DNA of 21,214 bases, from the NCBI GenBank assembly GCA_002385675.1, contig DGDY01000178.1:1-21214 (forward strand), written 5' to 3'. Below are positions 15,987 to 21,214 of this stretch, in pieces. Source of the DNA: Anaerolineales bacterium UBA3940. GTDB taxonomy: Bacteria; Chloroflexota; Anaerolineae; Aggregatilineales; UBA3940. The notes beneath the pieces are model-generated. The model made no database searches, had not been told where the DNA came from, and was given only the letters and a program-made list of their open reading frames with translations. Position numbers and translations under genes: made by a program. Each line of letters begins with the position of its first letter. Within the stretch, counting starts at the first letter, position 1.

Positions 15987-16034
15987 ATAAGGCAGGCTGC
16001 ACACCCCGGCACGCAGAACTGGAGACTCAACTTC

Positions 16035-17282
16035 ATGAACGATTTCAGAACACCACTTGACGTATCAGCCGTGCGGGCAGACTTCCCGGTGCTGGCCCGG
16101 GAACTCCGGCCCGGCATCTCTCTCGTGTACCTGGACAGCGCCGCAACCTCGCAGAAGCCGGAGATCGTCATCGAGACAATGAACGAGTACTACCGGCGGT
16201 ACAACGCGAACGTCCATCGGGGCGTGCACCAGTTGAGCGAAGAAGCGACGGCTGCCTACGAGTCCGCCCGCAAGCGCATTGCGAGCTTCATTAACGCCAG
16301 CACGCCGCGCGAGGTCATCTTCACCCGCAACACGTCGGAGGGCATCAACCTGCTTGCGCAGGCCTGGGGCCGCTCGACGCTGAAGCCGGGCGATGTCGTC
16401 ATCTCGACACAGATGGAGCACCACTCCAACATCGTGCCCTGGCAGATACTGGCCGAGCAGACCGGCATCGAGGTGCGCTGGGTGCCCATCACCGACGACG
16501 GCTACCTTGACATGGAAGCCTACCACAACATGCTGGACGAGCGCGTCAAGCTGGTGACGTTCGCGCACATGTCGAACGTGCTAGGGACCATCCAGCCGGT
16601 GCGGGAGATGACCGCAGCCGCGCACGCCGTCGGCGCGCTGGTCCACGTGGACGGGGCGCAGGGCGTTCCCCATCTGCCGGTTGACGTGCAGGCGCTCGGC
16701 GTGGACTTCTACACCTTCTCCGGGCATAAGATGCTCGGCCCAACCGGCATCGGCGTGCTGTGGGGGCGGCTGGACCTGCTTGACAGGATGCCCCCCTGGA
16801 TGGGCGGCGGCGACATGATCAAGCGGGTGACGCTTGAAGGATCCGCCTGGAACGACCTGCCCTACAAGTTTGAGGCAGGCACGCCCAGCATTGCCGAGGC
16901 GATCGGGCTGGGTGCGGCGATCGACTACCTCGAAGGGATCGGCATGGAAACCATCCACGCGCACGAGCAGGCCATTACGGCTTATGCGCTGGAGCGGCTC
17001 GCCGAGGTGCCCGGCCTGCACGTGCTCGGCCCGACCAACCCGGCAGAGAAGGGCGGCGTCGCGGCGATGATACTGGACGGCATCCACCCGCATGATGTCG
17101 CGCAGATCCTTGATCACGAGGGCGTCGCGGTGCGGGCGGGCCATCACTGCGCCCAGCCCGTCCACCAGCGCTACCAGGTCGTCGCTTCTACGCGTGCCAG
17201 CTTCTACCTGTACACCACGTTTGAGGAAATTGACCGGCTCATCGAAGGGCTTTATAAAGTGAAAGAGATGTTCGCCTTCTAA
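16035..17282 (+). CDS. sufS: cysteine desulfurase SufS
   Basis: PLP-dependent group II cysteine desulfurase that takes sulfur from cysteine; 415 aa. His130 in MEHHSN stacks on PLP. Asp206 and Gln209 lie in HVDGAQG. Lys232 in TFSGHKMLGPTG forms the Schiff base. Cys372 in RAGHHCAQP is the persulfide-forming residue in the short loop of SufS-type enzymes. The C-terminal SFYLYTTFEEIDRLIEGL is standard. GGAG lies 10 nt before ATG 16035. It sits between two sufU genes with gaps of 48 and 75 bp, which suggests it can hand sulfur to both. Confidence 0.98.
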   Translation: MNDFRTPLDVSAVRADFPVLARELRPGISLVYLDSAATSQKPEIVIETMNEYYRRYNANVHRGVHQLSEEATAAYESARKRIASFINASTPREVIFTRNTSEGINLLAQAWGRSTLKPGDVVISTQMEHHSNIVPWQILAEQTGIEVRWVPITDDGYLDMEAYHNMLDERVKLVTFAHMSNVLGTIQPVREMTAAAHAVGALVHVDGAQGVPHLPVDVQALGVDFYTFSGHKMLGPTGIGVLWGRLDLLDRMPPWMGGGDMIKRVTLEGSAWNDLPYKFEAGTPSIAEAIGLGAAIDYLEGIGMETIHAHEQAITAYALERLAEVPGLHVLGPTNPAEKGGVAAMILDGIHPHDVAQILDHEGVAVRAGHHCAQPVHQRYQVVASTRASFYLYTTFEEIDRLIEGLYKVKEMFAF

Positions 17283-17357
17283 GGTCTTCGCGACGCGTGG
17301 TAGCGCGCCGCTCTGGCCAGGCGATGCAGACCTGTTAAGGAGCACGACAATTACACC

Positions 17358-17750
17358 ATGGACGATCTCTACCGTGAACTGATCCTTGATCATTACCGAA
17401 ACCCGCGGCGGCACGGGCTGCTCGACAATCCGAGCATCGACTATGAGGACGATAACCCGTTCTGCGGCGACCACATCCATCTGACGATCCGCCTGAACGA
17501 GAACGACGTGGTCGAGGAGGTCGGCTGGGAAGGCGAGGGCTGCGCCATCAGCCAGGCGTCGGCGTCGATGCTGTACGACTCGCTGATCGGCAAGTCGCTC
17601 GACGAGATCCGCCAGTTTGACAGGGACACGATCCTGGATATGCTCGGCATCCCGCTGACCCCGGTCCGCGTGAAGTGCGCCTTGCTCTCGCTTAAGGTGC
17701 TGAAGGCCGGTGCTTACGGCCTGACCCACTGGCCGGACGAAGATACGTAG
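17358..17750 (+). CDS. sufU: SufU-type scaffold / sulfur-transfer protein, second copy
   Basis: Second SufU paralogue, 130 aa, clearly diverged from the first. Core LYRELILDHYRNPRRHGLL, Cys36-x-Asp38 in FCGD, Cys62 in GEGCAISQASASM, Cys107 in VRVKCALLSLKVL. It has Lys before the third Cys, as in B. subtilis SufU (IscU has His). Cys62-Cys107 is 45 residues, close to the 43 of E. coli IscU, so the SufU insertion is absent here too. There is no LPPVK motif for HscA binding, in keeping with the lack of hsc genes. AGGAG lies about 15 nt before ATG 17358, longer than ideal. It is followed by the Rieske gene after 46 bp. Confidence 0.93.
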   Translation: MDDLYRELILDHYRNPRRHGLLDNPSIDYEDDNPFCGDHIHLTIRLNENDVVEEVGWEGEGCAISQASASMLYDSLIGKSLDEIRQFDRDTILDMLGIPLTPVRVKCALLSLKVLKAGAYGLTHWPDEDT

Positions 17751-17796
17751 CAAACAAACTACCCTGTCACCCAACTCAACATCAGGAGACTCGCCC

Positions 17797-18114
17797 ATGC
17801 CCAACTTCGTCAAGGTTGCGCAAGTAGACGAGCTCGCCCCGGGCGAGCGCATTGTTGTCGAAGCCGACGACGGGCTGTTCATCGCCGTGTTCAACGTCGG
17901 CGGGAAGTTCTACGCCATCGAGGACCTGTGCACACACGACGGTGGCCCGCTGGCCGAGGGCGAACTCGACGGCTACGAGATCGAGTGCCCCCGGCACGGC
18001 GCGCGCTTTGACATCCGGAACGGCAAGGTGCTGAGCTTCCCCGCCGTGCGTGACGTACCCTGGTTTGAGGTCAAGGTCGAAGGCAACGATATCCTCGTAG
18101 ATATTGAGGAATAG
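17797..18114 (+). CDS. Rieske-type [2Fe-2S] ferredoxin
   Basis: Small soluble electron carrier, 105 aa, no signal peptide. The cluster motif is complete: Cys45-Thr-His47 (LCTHDGG), then Cys64-Pro-Arg-His67 (CPRHGARFD), spacing C-x-H-x16-C-x2-H. It resembles the ferredoxin subunits of non-haem oxygenases and NirD-like proteins. No oxygenase or nitrite reductase lies nearby, and it is the last gene of the suf operon, just before the terminator. A role as electron donor for cluster assembly is therefore plausible but inferred. AGGAG lies 8 nt before ATG 17797. Confidence 0.94.
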   Translation: MPNFVKVAQVDELAPGERIVVEADDGLFIAVFNVGGKFYAIEDLCTHDGGPLAEGELDGYEIECPRHGARFDIRNGKVLSFPAVRDVPWFEVKVEGNDILVDIEE

Positions 18115-18133
18115 CCGCCGCACTAGCAGATAG

Positions 18134-18163
18134 AGAGCCGCGATGAGCATCGCGGCTCTTTTT
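18134..18163 (+). terminator. rho-independent terminator of the suf operon
   Basis: Perfect 11-bp stem AGAGCCGCGAT (18134-18144)/ATCGCGGCTCT (18149-18159), 4-nt loop, then TTTTT. It lies 19 bp after the Rieske stop. Confidence 0.95.
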
Positions 18164-18241
18164 CTACCTTGCCCCCGGCCCCTCTCCCAGGCCACGATAG
18201 TGGCCGCACCAGGGATGAGGGCTTCGCAACAGCAACATCGC

Positions 18242-18304
18242 CCCCGATACCCACACCCTGTGCGAGATTGACCTGCTCTCCCTCCCCGATACCCACATCC
18301 TGTG
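18242..18304. repeat. pair of 21-bp direct repeats upstream of the transglutaminase-like gene
   Basis: Copies at 18242-18262 and 18284-18304 begin CCCCGATACCCACA and differ at one base (C/T); they are spaced 42 bp apart, start to start. A small hairpin (GGCCAC-GATA-GTGGCC, 18190-18205) lies just before. Spacing of four helical turns fits a paired regulator-binding site, but a chance duplication is also possible. Confidence 0.6.
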
Positions 18305-18369
18305 ACTCCCTCTGACACAGCCGTATGCTATGTTACACGTGCTTGATGCGTACGGAAGGAGGAGGACCA

Positions 18370-19278
18370 ATGGCTCTGGATGTTCAGGCTTATTATGCTG
18401 AACCGGGAGTGATGACCGACCTCAGCCGGCACGGCGACATGCTCGTCGGGCTGCCGCACGACATCGGCGAGCTGTGCAAGGTCGTGCAGGGCGTCATGGT
18501 GCACGTCTTCTGGGCGAACGCTTACGGCATGTCCGAAACGGAGATCGCGCCGCGCCGGGCGGAACTCCAACTGCGTGCGGCAAGGCATCTGCTGAACCGC
18601 ATCCGTGAGTTGGACCCGCGCCCGCTCGCCATCGCCCGGCCACTGCGCAAGCGGATCCTCGGCAACTGCCGCGACTTTACCGTACTGCTCGTCGCCCTGT
18701 TGCGCTATCAGGGCATCCCTGCCCGCGCACGCTGCGGCTTCGGCACGTACTTCACACCGGGCAAGCGCGAGGATCACTGGGTGGCGGAAGTCTGGCGTGA
18801 GGACGAGGGGCGCTGGGTGCTCGTCGACGCCCAGCTTGATTCCGTGCAGATGCAGGCGTTGAAGATCGACTTTGACCCGCTCGACATCCCGCGTGACCGC
18901 TTCCTGACCGGCCCGGTCGCCTGGCAGCAGTGCCGCGTGGGCGGCGCCGACCCTGAGAGCTTCGGCATCCTCGACATGTGGGGGTTGTGGTTCGTGCGCG
19001 GCAACCTGATCCGCGACATCGCCGCACTGGCGAAGATGGAATTATTGCCCTGGGATTGCTGGGGGCTGATCGATGAGGAGGAGAGCAAGATCGACGCCAA
19101 GGCCCTTGCCCTGCTGGATCACGCCGCCCGGCTGGCGCTCGCCGGGGACGACCTGCTCGAAGAACTGCTGGCGCTGTATAACCGCGAGCCGCGGCTGCGC
19201 GTGCCCGCCGTGATCAACAGCTACCCGGCACAGGGCGTGCAGCACCGGGTCACCCTGCCTCAGCCTGAGCCCGCCTGA
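18370..19278 (+). CDS. transglutaminase-like superfamily protein
   Basis: Cytoplasmic protein of 302 aa with a papain-like transglutaminase core. Likely triad: Cys100 in ILGNCRDFTVLLVALLRYQG, His136 in EDHWVAEVW and Asp153 in WVLVDAQLD. This is the standard spacing for bacterial transglutaminase-like cysteine proteases or peptidases. The N-terminal 80 residues and C-terminal 140 residues were not recognised, and no signal peptide or membrane segment is visible, so the substrate is unknown. ATG 18370 has GGAGGAGG 3-4 nt upstream; an in-frame ATG at 18325 is less well placed. It is single, following the suf operon terminator and ending at a convergent hairpin. Confidence 0.85.
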   Translation: MALDVQAYYAEPGVMTDLSRHGDMLVGLPHDIGELCKVVQGVMVHVFWANAYGMSETEIAPRRAELQLRAARHLLNRIRELDPRPLAIARPLRKRILGNCRDFTVLLVALLRYQGIPARARCGFGTYFTPGKREDHWVAEVWREDEGRWVLVDAQLDSVQMQALKIDFDPLDIPRDRFLTGPVAWQQCRVGGADPESFGILDMWGLWFVRGNLIRDIAALAKMELLPWDCWGLIDEEESKIDAKALALLDHAARLALAGDDLLEELLALYNREPRLRVPAVINSYPAQGVQHRVTLPQPEPA

Positions 19279-19294
19279 TCTCCCAATTAACAGC

Positions 19295-19328
19295 AGTCGG
19301 GGGATGCCGCCGCTGGCATCCCCCGACT
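19295..19328. terminator. convergent hairpin terminator
   Basis: Perfect 14-bp arms AGTCGGGGGATGCC (19295-19308) and its complement (19315-19328) around a 6-nt loop. It lies between the convergent transglutaminase-like and toastrack genes. T-runs are poor on both sides. Confidence 0.75.
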
Positions 19329-19369
19329 TGATCCGTACTGTCTGTGCAATCTGTGGACTCAAGTCCTCA

Positions 19370-20098
19370 CTATTCCACAAGCTGCAGGTTGATCTGCCCG
19401 ACGCCGCCCTCGATGATGATATTGAGCGACACGTCGGCGGTTTCATAGGCGTCGTTGGTATAGACGCTGCCATCCTGGTTGAAGCCCGCCGCCTCGACCG
19501 ACCCCAGCCCGCCTCTGACAGTCACCCGCGCCCCGACGTCATTGCTCAAGAGCAGCGTCACCTCGCCGACACCGCCTGAGATCGACACGTCGAAGCTCTC
19601 CTCATAGTCGCCTGTCAGGATAATGATGGATTCCCCCGCGCCGCCCCGAACCCTGAGCGACCGGAGGTTGATCTGCGACAGGTCGAGGTTGCTCGTGCCC
19701 GCGCCGAGTGATATGTCGAGCGCCATCGGCACATCCTCGCCGAGCCGGATATCCCATTCATACTCGACGTTGGCGGCTTCCGGCAGCGTCTCCGCCTCAG
19801 GCTGGCGCACGACGAGGTCGCCCTGCCCGTCGCTCACCGAGTAGCTCACCTCCGGCGCCCAGTCCTCGATGTTGTAGGTGAACGACGCATCCATCAGCGA
19901 GTCGGCACCGCCGGAGAGGCTGAGTTCGCCCGCCCCCATCGCGATCGTCACGGCGACAACTTCCGCGCCCTGCAGATCGACGGTTTCCTCCAGCGTCTGG
20001 GTGGCGCCAACCTCTGAAAAGCCAACCGAACGGCATCCCGCCCCGGCCAGCAGCGCCAATAGCACGGCGGCAACGAGCCTCCTGACCAGCTTTCGCAT
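19370..20098 (-). CDS. toastrack-type (DUF2154/LiaF-like) lipoprotein
   Basis: Predicted surface lipoprotein, 242 aa. The signal peptide MRKLVRRLVAAVLLALLAGAGC places the lipid on Cys22. The rest is repetitive beta-structure: MGAGELSLSGGADSLMDASFTYN, then ALDISLGAGTSNLDLS, VRGGAGESIII, ISGGVGEVTLLL and IEGGVGQINLQL. The regular G-G-x-G turns followed by hydrophobic strands match the toastrack/LiaF C-terminal and DUF4097-like adhesin folds, often linked to envelope-stress sensing. GAGG lies 7 nt before ATG 20098. A TATACT at 20121-20116 could be a -10 box, with no good -35. Function otherwise unknown. Confidence 0.85.
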   Translation of the reverse strand: MRKLVRRLVAAVLLALLAGAGCRSVGFSEVGATQTLEETVDLQGAEVVAVTIAMGAGELSLSGGADSLMDASFTYNIEDWAPEVSYSVSDGQGDLVVRQPEAETLPEAANVEYEWDIRLGEDVPMALDISLGAGTSNLDLSQINLRSLRVRGGAGESIIILTGDYEESFDVSISGGVGEVTLLLSNDVGARVTVRGGLGSVEAAGFNQDGSVYTNDAYETADVSLNIIIEGGVGQINLQLVE

Positions 20099-20189
20099 AT
20101 GCCTACCTCACAGTCAGTATACAGTCGGATACATAAGTCCATGCCCGCACAGCGCCCCGCTCGCCATGCGCACAAGTCTGATTGTACAC

Positions 20190-20225
20190 AAAAAGAGGCG
20201 CGGCAGTTATCGCTGCCGCGCCTCT
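20190..20225 (-). terminator. rho-independent terminator of the A-type carrier gene
   Basis: Perfect 13-bp GC-rich arms (20194-20206 and 20213-20225, AGAGGCGCGGCAG and complement), 6-nt loop, then TTTTT on the minus strand (20194-20190). It lies 22 bp after the gene's stop. Confidence 0.95.
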
Positions 20226-20246
20226 CAGGTGGCGGAACGCTGGTTG

Positions 20247-20648
20247 TTAGTGGCAGCCGCAGGCCCCTCCGCCATGGCTGCTGGCTTCCCCGCCGGTGCG
20301 GAACGAGTGCCCACACCCACAGGTCGACACGGCATTGGGGTTGTCGATGCTGAAGCCACCGCCCATGAGCGTGTCGACATAGTCGATGTTCGCACCGTAC
20401 AGGTAACCCAGGCTGATCGGGTCGATGACGATGTTCACCCCCTCAAACGTAGCGGTGTAATCGTCCTCGCGGGGGTTCGGCTCGAAGGCCATCCCATACT
20501 GCATCCCTGAGCAGCCACCGCCCGCGACAAACACGCGCAGGCCGGTTTCCGCCGGCAGGTTCTTCTCCGCGAGCAGTGTCTTGATCTTCTCGACGGCTAC
20601 CGGGGTTATCGAAATCACCGCCTCGCCTGTGCGCACCTCTTCAGCCAT
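20247..20648 (-). CDS. A-type Fe-S carrier protein (IscA/SufA/ErpA family)
   Basis: Carries newly built clusters to target proteins; 133 aa. The A-type signature is complete: Cys46 in GGGCSGMQYGMAF, then Cys110-Gly-Cys112 in STCGCGHSF (C-x63-C-x-C). The C-terminus has an extra, unusual Gly/Ser tail ending CGCH (Cys130, Cys132, His133). GGAG lies about 4 nt before ATG 20648. The gene has its own promoter and terminator, apart from the suf operon, and lies downstream of the second SufR-like regulator, which may control it. Whether it is best called erpA, sufA or iscA cannot be decided from sequence. Confidence 0.95.
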   Translation of the reverse strand: MAEEVRTGEAVISITPVAVEKIKTLLAEKNLPAETGLRVFVAGGGCSGMQYGMAFEPNPREDDYTATFEGVNIVIDPISLGYLYGANIDYVDTLMGGGFSIDNPNAVSTCGCGHSFRTGGEASSHGGGACGCH

Positions 20649-20757
20649 GAGTCTCCTCGCTTCTTCTAATTCGAGACGTGTCCTTGATCAAATCAGTTGG
20701 GGTGCATGCCGGTACTGCCGGGGCAGACCGCCTGCCGGCACGGCTCTATTTGGGCTG

Positions 20758-20786
20758 ATTGTAGCATTGGCGATAATTAAAGTCAA
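20758..20786 (-). promoter_or_regulatory. promoter of the A-type carrier gene
   Basis: Minus strand TTGACT (20786-20781), 17-bp spacer, TACAAT (20763-20758). The leader is about 100 nt and contains GC-rich inverted repeats (CCGGCA/TGCCGG at 20735-20740 and 20707-20712). Confidence 0.8.
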
Positions 20787-20841
20787 TTACATCTACTTTT
20801 TACGAACGAGACACTGGTGCGGCGGCGGGAGCGGCAGACCT

Positions 20842-21214
20842 TCACGAAACGCGGGGGTCGTGAATGAGGTACGAGCAGGCTTCGGCGTCCTCTTGGATAT
20901 GGCTGACGCGCTGCGGCGTTGTCCCAAGCAGGCGGGTGATATATCGCTCGTCAAGCCGGCAAAGCTCGGCGTGCGAGTCGACCACACCCGCATAGGGGCA
21001 GTTCGCCGTATGCAGGACGTACCCCTTGCGCGTCTTCTCCCACCGCGCCTCATAGCCGTGCGCGGTAAGGTGCTCCACGATACGGTCCAGCCGCCGCTCG
21101 AACGGCTCGTCGGAGGCAGGGAGTTCCACCTGCTCCGCCATCCGGTCCGCAACGCCGTTGAAGAAGACGTTGATCTGGGCCTCGTCGAACGTGCTCTTGA
21201 GCTGCTCGATCATC
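20842..21214 (-). CDS. second SufR-like regulator, C-terminal part only
   Basis: The frame runs off the right edge of the window, so the HTH region (about 90 residues by comparison with the first regulator) lies outside. The visible 123 residues align without gaps over the ligand region of the SufR-like protein at 10912. MIEQLKSTF matches LLGEIKENF, then NCPYAGVVDSHAELCRLDE matches HCPYYAVGDDHPELCRIDE. The ligand spacing is C-x12-C-x19-H-x7-C: the third Cys of the first regulator is His here. It is placed upstream of the A-type carrier gene. The Met at 21213 aligns with an internal residue and is probably not the start. Confidence 0.85.
   Translation of the reverse strand, partial: MIEQLKSTFDEAQINVFFNGVADRMAEQVELPASDEPFERRLDRIVEHLTAHGYEARWEKTRKGYVLHTANCPYAGVVDSHAELCRLDERYITRLLGTTPQRVSHIQEDAEACSYLIHDPRVS

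Noticed and set aside
16581..17894. 437-codon antisense open frame opposite sufS and sufU2
   Set aside because: Fully opposite two certain genes. Long antisense frames are common in GC-rich coding DNA; no recognisable domain or start signal.
18242..18304. Minimal CRISPR array
   Set aside because: Only two copies and no cas genes; the repeat is not palindromic.

Overview
The window reads as a GC-rich chromosomal segment of a Gram-positive-like or monoderm-like bacterium, most probably a member of the Chloroflexota (Anaerolineae-type). This is an inference from several features together: lipoproteins with Thr/Pro-rich linkers, an aapJQMP-type transporter whose binding protein is a lipoprotein, a SUF-only iron-sulfur system with SufU scaffolds, and FxLYD and toastrack-type lipoproteins. 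No 16S rRNA, phage gene, insertion sequence or CRISPR array is present.

Left part (1-4050, minus strand): a polar/general L-amino-acid ABC transporter in the order aapJ-aapQ-aapM-aapP. aapP is cut by the window edge. A good promoter (4214-4243) precedes a leader of about 210 nt, and a 12-bp intercistronic hairpin separates the binding protein from the permeases. A 460-bp gap (3994-4453) holds this leader, the promoter and a cluster of inverted repeats.

Middle-left (4454-10448): an uncharacterised polytopic membrane protein (-), a PfkB sugar kinase (+), a HAD phosphatase (+), tRNA-Val(GAC) (-) with its own near-consensus promoter, and two divergent lipoproteins. One lipoprotein has an in-frame 51-bp tandem repeat and the other has two FxLYD-like domains.

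Centre (10579-18163): a complete iron-sulfur assembly locus. sufT and a SufR-like Fe-S regulator run leftward. sufC-sufB-sufD-sufU1-sufS-sufU2-Rieske ferredoxin run rightward from a perfect TTGACA-N17-TATAAT promoter to a strong terminator. The two divergent promoters flank a small palindrome that could be the operator. The regulator's promoter lies so close to its ATG that the mRNA is probably leaderless. Two different SufU scaffolds flank the cysteine desulfurase SufS.

Right part (18370-21214): a transglutaminase-like protein (+), a toastrack-type lipoprotein (-), an A-type Fe-S carrier (IscA/ErpA/SufA family, -) with its own promoter and terminator, and the C-terminal part of a second SufR-like regulator (-) in which one putative cluster-ligand Cys is replaced by His.

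In the inferred working scheme SufS supplies sulfur, SufU1 and SufU2 accept it, and SufBCD builds the cluster. The A-type carrier and SufT help deliver clusters, the Rieske ferredoxin may provide electrons, and the two SufR-like proteins sense cluster status. The most interesting items are the paired, non-identical SufUs, the Cys-to-His regulator paralogue, and the compact divergent promoter/operator with a leaderless regulator gene.
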